The position numbers and the translations under genes are program-made. This document shows positions 45,111-54,231 of a stretch of DNA of 64,000 bases, piece after piece. Every line of letters starts with the position of its first letter. Position 1 is the first letter of the stretch. This DNA comes from Nocardia uniformis NBRC 13702 (GTDB lineage Bacteria > Actinomycetota > Actinomycetes > Mycobacteriales > Mycobacteriaceae). The notes under the pieces are model-generated. The model saw only the letters and a program-made list of their open reading frames with translations, was not told the origin of the DNA and ran no database searches. The stretch is taken from contig NZ_BDCE01000019.1 of NCBI RefSeq assembly GCF_001613345.1, positions 186,001-250,000 on the forward strand, given 5' to 3'.

Positions 45111-46783
45111 CCGCTGGGACCTATTGGAAGGCCCTCGACCGCTTTCGGGCGGTCGTGGCCGACCAGCCGGACCGCGAGGCGGTGATTTTCCCGGACGGTA
45201 AGAGCCCGGCCGGGCTGCCGGATTACGGGACGCTCAGCTACCGCGAGCTCGACGCCTGGTCCGACACCATCGCCGAGCGGCTCACGGCCGCCGGTGTCGG
45301 TCGCGGCACCCGCACCATCGTGCTGGTACTGCCCAGCCCCGAGCTGTACGCGATCATGCTGGGGCTGTTGAAGATCGGCGCGGTACCCGTAGCCATCGAT
45401 CCGGGTATGGGGCTGACCAAGATGCTGCGGTGCCTGCGCGCCGTCGATGCGGAAGCCTTTATCGGTATTCCGCCCGCACATGCCGCCCGGGTGCTGTTCC
45501 GGCGCTACTTCCGCGATGTTCGAGTGACGGTCACGGTCGGCAAGCGTTGGTTCTGGGGAGGACCCACGCTGGCGAGCTGGGGCACCACACCGGCCGGGCA
45601 GCTCCCGGAGCGGGTGCCCGCACCGGACGACGAACTGCTGCTCATCGCCTACACCACGGGCAGTACCGGTCCCGCCAAGGCGGTCGAGATGACGCACGGA
45701 AACCTCTCGGCCATGGTCGATCAGGTGGATGCGGCCCGCAATCGGGTGGCACCGGGCACCTCGCTCATTACGCTGCCGCTGGTCGGCATTCTCGATATGC
45801 TGCTCGGCTCGCGGTGTGTACTGCCGCCACTGATTCCGAGCCAGGTCGGTTCCACCGATCCGGCACATGTGGTCGATGCCATCAATCGGTTCGGGGTGCG
45901 GACCATGTTCGCCTCACCCGCCGTCCTGATTCCGCTACTCCGGCATCTGGAGAAGCAGGGCACGGAAGTGCCTACGCTGCACAGCATCTACTCTGGTGGC
46001 GCGCCCGTGCCGAACTGGTGCATCGCGGGCCTGCGTGAGGTGTTGAACCCGGATGCGGAGATTCACGCCGGATACGGGTCCACCGAGGCACTGCCCATGT
46101 CGACCATCGAATCGCGGGAACTGTTCAACGGGCTGGTGGTGCGGGCGCAGCAGGGCGAGGGCACCTGTATCGGGCGGCCCAGTGCGGGCGTGCGGGCACG
46201 GGTTGTCGCGATTACCGATGAGCCGATTCCGACCTGGGCCGATGCCGACGAGCGATCCGGAGACCTGTACGCCACCAATGGTATTGGTGAGCTCGTGGTC
46301 TCCGGGCCGAATGTCAGTACGCGGTACTACTGGCCGCAGGAGGCCAATGTCGCGGGCAAGATTCACGATGGCGATGTGATCTGGCACCGCACCGGCGATC
46401 TCGCCTGGCTCGACGCCGAGGGCCGAATCTGGTTCTGCGGGCGCAAGAGTCAGCGTATTCACACCGCCGACGGTCCGGTGTTCACCGTGCAGGTCGAGCA
46501 GGTTTTCAATATCGTGCCCGGCGTGGCCCGGACCGCTCTCGTCGGTGTCGGCGAGCGCGGACGGCAGCAGCCGGTGCTGTGTGTGGAGGCCGATCAGGGC
46601 GCAGACGTCGACTCGGTCTCCGTGGCGCTGCGGCAGCGCGCGGCCGAATTCGAGGTCACCGCCAAGGTTTCCCGATTCCTGTTCCATCCGAAATTCCCCG
46701 TCGATATTCGGCACAATGCCAAGATCGGCCGCGAGCAGTTGGCGGTCTGGGCGGAACGTCAGCTCGGAGCGGAGAAACGATGA
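45107..46783 (+). CDS. OleC-like AMP-forming beta-lactone synthetase (NltC-type)
   Basis: OleC enzymes adenylate a 2-alkyl-3-hydroxy fatty acid and close it to a cis-beta-lactone. The 558-residue ANL protein shows the phosphate loop AYTTGSTGPAKAVEMTH, HAGYGSTEALPMS (A5), WHRTGDLAWLDAEGRIWFCG (A7) and the OleC-type ending GRKSQRIHTADGPVFTVQVE. A catalytic-lysine region closes the chain (FPVDIRHNAKIGREQL). HTADGPVFTVQVEQVFN is typical of OleC rather than of ordinary acyl-CoA ligases. Start GTG 45107 and stop TGA 46783 both overlap neighbours by 4 nt, so it is tightly coupled with the thiolases and the small membrane protein. Confidence 0.88.
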   Translation: MTAGTYWKALDRFRAVVADQPDREAVIFPDGKSPAGLPDYGTLSYRELDAWSDTIAERLTAAGVGRGTRTIVLVLPSPELYAIMLGLLKIGAVPVAIDPGMGLTKMLRCLRAVDAEAFIGIPPAHAARVLFRRYFRDVRVTVTVGKRWFWGGPTLASWGTTPAGQLPERVPAPDDELLLIAYTTGSTGPAKAVEMTHGNLSAMVDQVDAARNRVAPGTSLITLPLVGILDMLLGSRCVLPPLIPSQVGSTDPAHVVDAINRFGVRTMFASPAVLIPLLRHLEKQGTEVPTLHSIYSGGAPVPNWCIAGLREVLNPDAEIHAGYGSTEALPMSTIESRELFNGLVVRAQQGEGTCIGRPSAGVRARVVAITDEPIPTWADADERSGDLYATNGIGELVVSGPNVSTRYYWPQEANVAGKIHDGDVIWHRTGDLAWLDAEGRIWFCGRKSQRIHTADGPVFTVQVEQVFNIVPGVARTALVGVGERGRQQPVLCVEADQGADVDSVSVALRQRAAEFEVTAKVSRFLFHPKFPVDIRHNAKIGREQLAVWAERQLGAEKR

Positions 46784-47055
46784 AAGTACTGGCACTGCGG
46801 TCGGTCCCGATCCTGGGGTGGTTGTACCTCGCGATCGGCCTGATGGCCGCCCTGACCGGTCGCGCACCCGCCAATCGGCTACTGCGCGCGGTCTTCTGGA
46901 TCGACGCGTTCCTCAGCATCGTCGTGCACGCGGCCCAGATCCCGGCCGCGCTGCGCGCGGCCGAGGGCAGCGGTAAGTCGCCGGTCGAGACGGCCGTGCT
47001 GACGCAGATCTTCGGACTCACGTGGTGGAAGACGCAGGAGGCGAGCCCAGCATGA
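46780..47055 (+). CDS. Small two-helix membrane protein of the beta-lactone operon
   Basis: This 91-residue protein begins MKVLALRSVPILGWLYLAIG (first hydrophobic segment with LMAAL). A second segment is LLRAVFWIDAFLSIVVHAAQ, and a polar C-terminus ends IFGLTWWKTQEASPA. I do not recognise a family. ATG 46780 overlaps the ligase stop by 4 nt; a longer frame from 46579 is a shadow of the ligase gene. Its position between the beta-lactone synthetase and the reductase suggests membrane docking of the pathway enzymes or help with lipid substrate, but this is inference. Confidence 0.8.
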   Translation: MKVLALRSVPILGWLYLAIGLMAALTGRAPANRLLRAVFWIDAFLSIVVHAAQIPAALRAAEGSGKSPVETAVLTQIFGLTWWKTQEASPA

Positions 47056-47080
47056 ACGGTCAAGGCCCGGAGGAGGCAGC

Positions 47081-48169
47081 TTGCGTAACCACGCAGGGCC
47101 TCCGGTCATACATAGTGGACACAGTATGAAGGCGCTGGTGACGGGTGCGTCCGGATTCCTGGGCGGCGCGATTGTGCGTCGTCTGATCCGCGACGGTTCC
47201 TACGATGTGGCGATTTTGGCGCGGCCCACCAGCAATCTGGGCGATCTCGCGGAGGTGATCGACCGGATCGAGGTCATTACCGGTGATCTGACCGACACGG
47301 CCTCGCTCGACAATGCGACCAAGGGCGTGGATGTGGTGTTCCACAGCGCCGCCCGGGTGGATGAGCGCGGTACCCGGCAGCAGTTCTGGGCCGAGAATGT
47401 GACCGCCACCGAGCAGCTGCTGGCTGCGGCGAAGCGCAATGGGGCGGCGAAGTTCGTCTTCATCTCCAGCCCGAGTGCGCTGATGGATCGCGATGGTGGC
47501 GATCAGGTTCTCGTGGACGAATCACTGCCCTACCCGCGCCGGTACCTGAATCTCTACTCGGAGACCAAGGCCGCTGCCGAACGTGCGGTGCTGGCAGCCG
47601 ATTCGGCGAACTTCGCAACCTGTGCGCTGCGGCCTCGGGCCATTTGGGGTGCGGGTGACCGGAGCGGTCCCATCGTGCGACTGCTCGGTAAGGCCGCCGA
47701 AGAATCACTGCCGGACCTGTCGTTCGGCAAGCAGGTGCACGCCTCGCTGTGCCATGTCGACAATATCGCCGAAGCCGCCGTGCGGGCCGCGGCGTCCGAG
47801 AATATCGGCGGTAAGGCATATTTCGTCGCCGATGCGGAGCAGACCGATGTGTGGGGCTTCCTCGGCGAAGTGGCCGCTGAACTCGGCTATGCGAAGCCCT
47901 CCCGGCAGCCGAATCCGAAGGTACTGAACGCCGTCGTCGCGGTGATCGAAACCATCTGGCGCATACCGTATGTGGCCACTCGGTGGTCGCCGCCGCTTTC
48001 GCGCTACGTGGTGGCGTTGATGACCCGGACCGCCACCTACGACACCTCGGCCGCCACCCGCGATTTCGGCTATCAGCCGGTCGTGGATCGGGCGACCGGA
48101 CTGACCGAACTCCTGGCCTGGCTCGAAACCCAGGGCGGCGTCGAGGAATTGACCAAGAACATTCGGTGA
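47081..48169 (+). CDS. OleD-like NAD(P)-dependent 2-alkyl-3-ketoacid reductase (NltD-type)
   Basis: This extended SDR (NAD-dependent epimerase/dehydratase family) is expected to reduce the thiolase product to the 3-hydroxy acid used by the lactone synthetase. It has the Rossmann motif KALVTGASGFLGGAIVRRLI, VDVVFHSAARVDERG, the catalytic YxxxK in LNLYSETKAAAER, LRPRAIWGAGDR and SLCHVDNIAEAAV. Start choice: TTG 47081 has a strong GGAGGAGG 4 nt upstream and adds 15 residues before the domain; ATG 47126 (MKALVTGASG) fits the fold exactly but has no ribosome site. I report the longer form. The stop overlaps the acyltransferase gene by 4 nt (GTGA). Confidence 0.87.
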   Translation: MRNHAGPPVIHSGHSMKALVTGASGFLGGAIVRRLIRDGSYDVAILARPTSNLGDLAEVIDRIEVITGDLTDTASLDNATKGVDVVFHSAARVDERGTRQQFWAENVTATEQLLAAAKRNGAAKFVFISSPSALMDRDGGDQVLVDESLPYPRRYLNLYSETKAAAERAVLAADSANFATCALRPRAIWGAGDRSGPIVRLLGKAAEESLPDLSFGKQVHASLCHVDNIAEAAVRAAASENIGGKAYFVADAEQTDVWGFLGEVAAELGYAKPSRQPNPKVLNAVVAVIETIWRIPYVATRWSPPLSRYVVALMTRTATYDTSAATRDFGYQPVVDRATGLTELLAWLETQGGVEELTKNIR

Positions 48170-49401
48170 CCGTCTCGTCGGTGACCGCGCAGCAGAGGCG
48201 AGTTATGAGCAACGACACCGGCTTCCGCCGACCCATCTCCCCCACCGAATTCCTCTACTTCCCGATGCGGGATCTGGCCGCGCCATTCCTCATGCAGCTG
48301 GCTGTGGAGGGTACGGGCACGGTTGATCCCGAGGAGCTGCGGCGTGCGGTTGCCGTGGCGGCGGCGGCCAATCCCGGTGCGCGGCTGATCCGGGACGGCA
48401 AGTGGTGGGTGGACAGCGGGGTCGCACCCGCGGTGCGGGTGGTCGCGCACACGCTGCAATACCCTGCGCTGGAAGCGGATCCGGTGCTCACCAGCCCGAT
48501 CGGTCCCACCCCGGAATCGACGGTGGAGCTGCTACTGCTGACCGGCGAGACCACCACCATCGTATTCCGCGTCTTCCACGGCGTCATGGACGGTATGGGC
48601 ATGGTCATGTTCGCCACCGATGTGTTGCGGGTGCTGCGCGGCGAGGAGCCGGTGGGCGCGGCCGACCCGGTGGCCGACTACGAGCTGGTGCGGCAGGTGG
48701 GTGCGCCCGGTCGCCCGACACTCATGAATCCGAGGTTCCGGTCCGCTGTCGGGCGCGGACGGCAGGAGCCGGGTGAGCACCGGCATCTACTGCGCACCCG
48801 CACCATTCACGCCACCGGTCCCGGAGCGCTCATGCGGGTCGCGTCGATTCTCGTCGACGAGGGTGGGCCGAAATCGCGCATTATGATTCCGGTCGATCTG
48901 CGCCGCCACGATCCGGAGCTGCGGTCCACCGGCAATCTGGCCCTGCCGCTCTTCCTCGATGTGCGACCCGGCGTGAATGCCAAGCAGCTCAATGAATTGA
49001 AGCGCACCGGTCTGCGGGAGCGCCGGGAGCTCAATCAGATGGACAATAGTGGGCTGACGAAACTGCCTCCGGTCGTGGGGCGTTCGCTCCTGCGGGTGTT
49101 GAATGTCGTCGGCTCGCGCTGGGGTTTCAATCTCGCCTCGGCCACCGTTTCCCATATGGGTCGCTACGACCTGGACGAACTCGCGGTACCCGGCTTCACG
49201 CCCACCTCGGTACGAATCCTGCCGCAGCACAGTGTCGCCATGCCGCTGCTTTTCGGTATCACCGAAGCCGGTGGGCGGACCGAACTCACCGTCTCCGCAC
49301 GCAGTGGACGTGGTATTCCGGACCGTCTCGAAGCCCTGCTGGACCGGATTGTCCACACCCTCGAAACCGAATTCGCACAATCGGATTCGGCGGCGTCATG
49401 A
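48166..49401 (+). CDS. Condensation/acyltransferase-like protein with HxxxDG motif
   Basis: This protein of about 411 residues has the CoA-dependent acyltransferase/condensation fold. The active-site motif HGVMDGMGMVMF fits HxxxDG; EFLYFPMRDLAAPF near the N-terminus and SRIMIPVDLRRHDP in the middle are typical of the WS/DGAT and PapA-like groups. It may acylate the hydroxyl of the pathway product or load the substrate; neither is proven. GTG 48166 overlaps the reductase stop by 4 nt, matching the operon pattern; ATG 48205 (MSNDTGFRRPIS) with AGAGGCGA upstream is the alternative start. The stop overlaps the MMPL start by 4 nt. A homologue is not part of the minimal oleABCD set. Confidence 0.8.
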   Translation: MTVSSVTAQQRRVMSNDTGFRRPISPTEFLYFPMRDLAAPFLMQLAVEGTGTVDPEELRRAVAVAAAANPGARLIRDGKWWVDSGVAPAVRVVAHTLQYPALEADPVLTSPIGPTPESTVELLLLTGETTTIVFRVFHGVMDGMGMVMFATDVLRVLRGEEPVGAADPVADYELVRQVGAPGRPTLMNPRFRSAVGRGRQEPGEHRHLLRTRTIHATGPGALMRVASILVDEGGPKSRIMIPVDLRRHDPELRSTGNLALPLFLDVRPGVNAKQLNELKRTGLRERRELNQMDNSGLTKLPPVVGRSLLRVLNVVGSRWGFNLASATVSHMGRYDLDELAVPGFTPTSVRILPQHSVAMPLLFGITEAGGRTELTVSARSGRGIPDRLEALLDRIVHTLETEFAQSDSAAS

Positions 49402-51545
49402 CCGCGTGGGCGCGGGTGGTCGTCGCCCGCCCGCGACTGGTGCTGGCGGCGGCCGTGCTGTTCGCCCTGCTGTGCGGAGTATTCGCGACCGGACTCGCGG
49501 ATAAGGTGAGCGCCGCCGGGTTCACCGATCCGGGCGGGGAATCCACCGCTGTCGACCGGTGGGTGAAAGACACGCTGGGGCCGCAGAACCCGGACATCAT
49601 CGCCATCTACACCGTGCCCGAGGGGCAGACCCTCGCCGATATCGGGCCGCGGATTCAGGAGGCGGTGGGCCGGATCGACCCCGCGCTGCTCGACCGGCCG
49701 GTCGAAACCTATTGGAACAGTGCACGACAGCAGTACCTGCATTCCGCCGATGGTCGTCAGGCTCTGGCGGTCGTCTTCGCGGCCGGTGACGACAACCGCC
49801 GGATCGCGGTCTTTCCCGAGATCGCCGCTGAACTGAAGGTCTCGGGTATCAGCACCCAGCTGACCGGTTACAGCGCGCTGGCCGATGAGATCAGTAATCA
49901 GTCCCGGCGCGATCTCATAGTCGCGGAGGCGATCTCGATACCGCTCACCGCGATTGTGCTGGTGCTGGTGTTCGGCGGGATAGTCGCCGCGCTGCTCCCG
50001 GTGGCGGTCGGCTCGCTCGCCGTGATCGGTGCGCTGGGCGCGGTGGGGCTCATTGCCCAGTTCACCGAGGTCAGCGTATTCGCGATGAATGTCGTCTCAC
50101 TGCTGGGGCTCGGATTGGCGATCGATTACGGGCTTTTCGTGGTCGGGCGGTTCCGTGAGGAGCTGACGCAGGGGCGGTCGGTCGATGAAGCCGTCACCCG
50201 GGCACTGCTCACGGCGGGCCGGACGGTCACCTGCTCCGCGCTACTGCTGATGTGCGCCTTCGCGGGTACCTTCGTCTTCCCGCAGGCGGTGCTACGCTCC
50301 CTGGGGTTCGGTGCGATCGCGGCCGTGGCCTTGGCCGCGCTGCTCTCGATTACCGCCCTGCCCGCTGCCCTCACGCTGCTCGGCCCGCGCATCCGCAAGT
50401 GGAGTTGGCGCGCGGACGCCTACGAGCGCGCCGAGGTACGTGCACAACGCTTCTGGGGTCGGGTCGTCACCGCCGTGATGCGCCGACCCGGCACCGTCGC
50501 CCTCGCGGTCGGCGCACTGCTGCTCGTGCTCGCAGCCCCGTTGACCGGGGTTCGGCTCGGCGATGTCGACCACACCGCGCTGCCCGCGGGCAATGAAACC
50601 CGGGTCGCTGTCGAGGAATTGAGTGCGGGCTTCCCCGCCGCCAATAGCGGTGCCACCATACTGCTGCGCGAAACCGACGGCACCGCACCGGCTCCCGCCA
50701 CCGTCGCGGCCGTGCTGCGCGAACTCGGCGCGGTACCCGGTGTGCGGCAGGCGCTCAATATCGGCACCCGCGACGAGGCCGCCGTCATTCACACCGCACT
50801 GGCCGCGCCGGACCGGTCCCCCGCCGCGCAGGAGACCGTGAAACACATACGCGACCTGCGTATCGACGGTGTCGACCTGACCGTTGGCGGTGAGAGTGCC
50901 GCGACCGTGGACAGCGTGACAGCGGTCCTCGATGCCATGCCATTGATGATCCTGGTCATGGTCGCGGCGACCCTGCTGGTGCTGGTACTGACCTTCCGCT
51001 CGATAGTATTGCCCATCAAGGCCGTACTCATGGCCTTCCTCAGCCTGGCCGCCACCTTCGGCGTCCTCACCTGGATTTTCGACCAAGGTCATCTGGCCGA
51101 TACGTTGGGCATCAGCCCCGGCCCACTCTCCGCCGGAATGATGGTCCTCATTATCGCCGTGGTCTTCGGCCTCTCCACCGACTACGAGGTGTTCCTCCTC
51201 TCCCGCATGAAGGAAGCCCACGATGCCGGCGCCGACACCACCGAATCCGTCCGCACCGGCACCGTCCAGACGGCCCGCGTAATCACAGCCGCCGCAACCC
51301 TTCTCATACTGATAACCGGGGCGTTCACGCTGTCCCCCCTGACCCCGATGCGCTTCCTCGGCCTGGGCATGGTCATCGCCCTCGTCATCGACGCCACCCT
51401 GGTCCGCATGCTCCTCGTTCCCGCCCTGGTGAAGTTGATGGGCGAAGCCAACTGGTGGATGCCGGGCCGAAAACTCCCTACGGAACCACGGAAGACGTTG
51501 GCACCCACCGTCGATGCCGAGGCCAATGCCTCGGCCCTGCCGTAG
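49398..51545 (+). CDS. MMPL-family (RND) lipid transporter
   Basis: This 715-residue RND-superfamily exporter has an N-terminal helix (RLVLAAAVLFALLCGVFATG), an extracytoplasmic loop (about 30-170), a first helical bundle with GLGLAIDYGLFVVGRFREEL, a second loop (about 390-510) and a second bundle with IAVVFGLSTDYEVFLLSRMK. The DY pairs in helices 4 and 10 are the proton-relay signature of MMPL proteins. In mycolata these export envelope or specialised lipids, so as the last gene of the operon it probably exports the long-chain beta-lactone or its acylated form. Start ATG 49398 overlaps the upstream stop by 4 nt. The next gene is convergent. Confidence 0.92.
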   Translation: MTAWARVVVARPRLVLAAAVLFALLCGVFATGLADKVSAAGFTDPGGESTAVDRWVKDTLGPQNPDIIAIYTVPEGQTLADIGPRIQEAVGRIDPALLDRPVETYWNSARQQYLHSADGRQALAVVFAAGDDNRRIAVFPEIAAELKVSGISTQLTGYSALADEISNQSRRDLIVAEAISIPLTAIVLVLVFGGIVAALLPVAVGSLAVIGALGAVGLIAQFTEVSVFAMNVVSLLGLGLAIDYGLFVVGRFREELTQGRSVDEAVTRALLTAGRTVTCSALLLMCAFAGTFVFPQAVLRSLGFGAIAAVALAALLSITALPAALTLLGPRIRKWSWRADAYERAEVRAQRFWGRVVTAVMRRPGTVALAVGALLLVLAAPLTGVRLGDVDHTALPAGNETRVAVEELSAGFPAANSGATILLRETDGTAPAPATVAAVLRELGAVPGVRQALNIGTRDEAAVIHTALAAPDRSPAAQETVKHIRDLRIDGVDLTVGGESAATVDSVTAVLDAMPLMILVMVAATLLVLVLTFRSIVLPIKAVLMAFLSLAATFGVLTWIFDQGHLADTLGISPGPLSAGMMVLIIAVVFGLSTDYEVFLLSRMKEAHDAGADTTESVRTGTVQTARVITAAATLLILITGAFTLSPLTPMRFLGLGMVIALVIDATLVRMLLVPALVKLMGEANWWMPGRKLPTEPRKTLAPTVDAEANASALP

Positions 51546-51587
51546 CCCCCACCGAGATCGGTATCAGAGGTCGACACCTGCCCTGGA

Positions 51588-52436
51588 CTATTCGGCCGGG
51601 CGGGCCGCGAGTACCGCGTCGTAGAGCTCTTTGCGGGAAGCGCCTGTGGCGGAGGCTACTTCGGCGCAGGCGTCTTTGAGGCGGAGACCCTTTGCGGCGA
51701 GCGCTTCTACGCGATCGACCAGATCTTCGGGGTTGGCTGAAACCGGCTGGGCACCTTCGAGAACCACGGTGATTTCGCCGCGGGCACCTTCGATGGCCCA
51801 CGCGGCCAATTCGGCCAGGGTGCCGCGGACTACCTCTTCGTAGGTTTTGGTGAGTTCACGGCAGACCGCGGCGCGGCGGGTGAGGCCGAGGACTTCCACG
51901 GCGTCGGCGAGGCAATCGGCGAGGCGGTGGGGCGCTTCGAAGAAGACGCAGGCTCGGGGTTCGCCCGCGAGGGTGCGGAACCATTCCTTGCGTTGACCGG
52001 ATTTGCGAGGAGCGAAACCGTCGAAGCAGAAGCGTTCCACCGGAAGGCCGGACAGCGCGAGGGCAGTGGTGACCGCCGAGGGGCCGGGGAGGCAGGTGAT
52101 CGGCAGCTGGTGTTCCACGCAGGCGGCGACCATCCGGTAGCCGGGATCGCTGACCGAGGGCATTCCGGCATCGGTGACCAGCAGCACCGTGCGGCCGTTC
52201 TCGATCTCTTCCAGCAGCATCGGAATACGGGCGGTTTCCACATGGTCATAGAAGCTGACAACTCGGCCGCCGATCTCGATACCGAGGGCCTTGGCCAGCG
52301 AACGGGTGCGGCGGGTGTCCTCGGCGGCGACTATTTCGGCCGAGGCGAGAGCGTCGCGCAAGCGTTGGGAGGCGTCGCCGATATCGCCCATGGGGGTGGC
52401 CGCGAGCACGAGACGGCCTGTCGACTCGCCGCTCAT
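51588..52436 (-). CDS. rsmI: 16S rRNA (cytidine1402-2'-O)-methyltransferase
   Basis: RsmI methylates the ribose of C1402 in the 30S decoding centre. The 282-residue SAM-dependent tetrapyrrole-methylase-fold protein has RLVLAATPMGDIGDASQRLR, EIVAAEDTRRTRSLAKALGI, VLLVTDAGMPSVSDPGYRMV, the SAM-binding CLPGPSAVTTALALSGLP, FEAPHRLADCLADAVEVLG and RGEITVVLEG. I chose ATG 52436 (AAGGAG upstream); a frame extending to 52742 covers the divergent pmt start and is rejected. The rsmI-pmt-arcA order matches M. tuberculosis Rv1003-Rv1001. Confidence 0.96.
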   Translation of the reverse strand: MSGESTGRLVLAATPMGDIGDASQRLRDALASAEIVAAEDTRRTRSLAKALGIEIGGRVVSFYDHVETARIPMLLEEIENGRTVLLVTDAGMPSVSDPGYRMVAACVEHQLPITCLPGPSAVTTALALSGLPVERFCFDGFAPRKSGQRKEWFRTLAGEPRACVFFEAPHRLADCLADAVEVLGLTRRAAVCRELTKTYEEVVRGTLAELAAWAIEGARGEITVVLEGAQPVSANPEDLVDRVEALAAKGLRLKDACAEVASATGASRKELYDAVLAARPAE

Positions 52437-52575
52437 CGTGCTCCTTTTCGTCGTCACCATCCGATACCACCGCCCCGCACAGCATACGGTCGGGCGAATC
52501 ACCGGCCGCTCGGACTGCCGCGCGGCGTCCTCACCGGCACGCGACCGCCGCGACCGCACCACATAACATCGGGGC

Positions 52576-54183
52576 GTGACCCCGGTGACCGATATGCGAC
52601 CGTCCACCCCGAGCAGTGGGGTGGCGCTGTCCAGTCCGGCACCGTTGCGGCCCTCGACCGACCCCGGACCGACCGATCGGGTGCGCGGGTGGGTGGTCAC
52701 GCTGGTGCTCACCGCCATCGCGGCATTCACACGATTCCTCATGCTGGGGTATCCGACCGACGGTAAGACACCGGTATTCGACGAGAAGCACTACGCACCG
52801 CAGGGCTGGCAGATTCTCACCGGCAACGGGGTCGAGGACAATCCGGGCTACGGACTGGTGGTGCATCCGCCGGTCGGCAAGCAGATGATCGCCATCGGTG
52901 AGGCCATCTTCGGTTACAACGGGTGGGGATGGCGGTTCACCGCCGCCGTATGCGGAACCATCCTGGTGCTGTTGGTGATTCGCATTGTGCGGCGCATGGC
53001 GCGGTCCACCCTGATCGGTGCGTTCGCCGGAATCGTATTGATCGCCGACGGCGTCACCTTCGTATCCTCGCGCATCGGCATGCTCGATATCTTCCAGACA
53101 CTGTTCATCACGGCGGCTTTCGGCTGCCTCATTGTCGACCGCGATGAAATACGCGCCCGTATGGCGAAAGTCGATATGGAAGGGCGGATCCGGGACAGTC
53201 CCTACGGCCCGCGTTTCGGTGTCCGCTGGTGGCGGTTCGGAGCGGGTGTGCTGCTCGGGCTGGCATGCGGAACCAAATGGTCCGGCCTGTATTTCGTGGT
53301 CGCCTTCACCGCGCTGAGCCTCGCCTTCGATATCGCCGCGCGCCGCGGATACCGGGTGCGGATGCCCTGGCAGGGCACCGCGCTGCGCGACCTCGGCCCC
53401 ACCGTCTACGCCCTGGCGGTGGTTCCGGTACTGGTGTACCTGATGACCTTCTGGGCCTGGTTCGCCAATGAGACCAGCTACGACCGGTGGGCGGTCGGCG
53501 GGGCCAAGGTCGGCAGCGACGGGCTGTTCTCCTGGGTGCCGGACGCACTGCGATCGCTGTGGTTCTACGGCGGCGAAGTACTCAGCTTCCACGAGGGGCT
53601 CACCAATTCGGCGGGCAATCACCATCCGTGGGAGTCGAAGCCGTGGACCTGGCCGATGGGGTTGCGGCCGATGCTCTACTACTACGCCGACTCGGGCGTC
53701 ACCGGCTGCGGGAGCTCGCAGTGTGTGAAGGCCATCATGCTGATCGGTACACCCGCCATCTGGTGGCTCGCGCTGCCGGTGCTGGGCTGGGCGATATGGC
53801 GGACGCTGGTGCGCCGCGACTGGCGGTACGCCGCGATCCTGGTCGGCTACGGCGCGGGTCTGCTGCCGTGGTTCCTCTCCCTCGACCGGCAGATGTACTT
53901 CTTCTACGCGGTGCCGCTCGCGCCATTCCTGGCCATGGCGGTGGCGCTCGTGCTGGGCGATATCCTCGGGCACGCCGCGCCGAGCGGGCGGCAGCTGACC
54001 GGTGCGGTGGGCTGGCAGCAGTTCACGCCGACCAGCGAACGGCAGGGGTTGGGCCTGCTCATCGTCTGCCTGTATCTGGCGCTGGTAATCGCCAACTTCA
54101 TCTGGCTGTGGCCGATTCTCACGGCCTATCCGATTACGCCGGGTGACTGGCACGATCGGCTCTGGCTGCCCAGTTGGCGGTGA
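52576..54183 (+). CDS. pmt: Dolichyl-phosphate-mannose-protein mannosyltransferase (Pmt)
   Basis: Pmt transfers mannose from polyprenyl-phosphomannose to Ser/Thr of secreted proteins in actinobacteria. The 535-residue GT-39 protein has about 10-11 membrane segments and the catalytic Asp-Glu in the first extracytoplasmic loop (TPVFDEKHYAPQGW), plus HPPVGKQMIAIGEAIFGYNG, FVSSRIGMLDIFQTLF and a C-terminal MYFFYAVPLAPFLAM. GTG 52576 lacks a ribosome site; a TAACAT -10 box (52564-52569) ends 6 nt before it, so a leaderless mRNA is likely, although the -35 is poor. Orthologous by position to Rv1002c. Divergent from rsmI across 139 bp. Confidence 0.94.
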   Translation: MTPVTDMRPSTPSSGVALSSPAPLRPSTDPGPTDRVRGWVVTLVLTAIAAFTRFLMLGYPTDGKTPVFDEKHYAPQGWQILTGNGVEDNPGYGLVVHPPVGKQMIAIGEAIFGYNGWGWRFTAAVCGTILVLLVIRIVRRMARSTLIGAFAGIVLIADGVTFVSSRIGMLDIFQTLFITAAFGCLIVDRDEIRARMAKVDMEGRIRDSPYGPRFGVRWWRFGAGVLLGLACGTKWSGLYFVVAFTALSLAFDIAARRGYRVRMPWQGTALRDLGPTVYALAVVPVLVYLMTFWAWFANETSYDRWAVGGAKVGSDGLFSWVPDALRSLWFYGGEVLSFHEGLTNSAGNHHPWESKPWTWPMGLRPMLYYYADSGVTGCGSSQCVKAIMLIGTPAIWWLALPVLGWAIWRTLVRRDWRYAAILVGYGAGLLPWFLSLDRQMYFFYAVPLAPFLAMAVALVLGDILGHAAPSGRQLTGAVGWQQFTPTSERQGLGLLIVCLYLALVIANFIWLWPILTAYPITPGDWHDRLWLPSWR

Positions 54184-54231
54184 CCTGCTCGCCCGTCATC
54201 CGGCGGCCCTGCCCGCCGTCATACCGCGGCA

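Noticed and set aside
52531..54153. 540-codon reverse frame opposite pmt
   Set aside because: Shadow; forward strand encodes a GT-39 membrane enzyme with catalytic DE.
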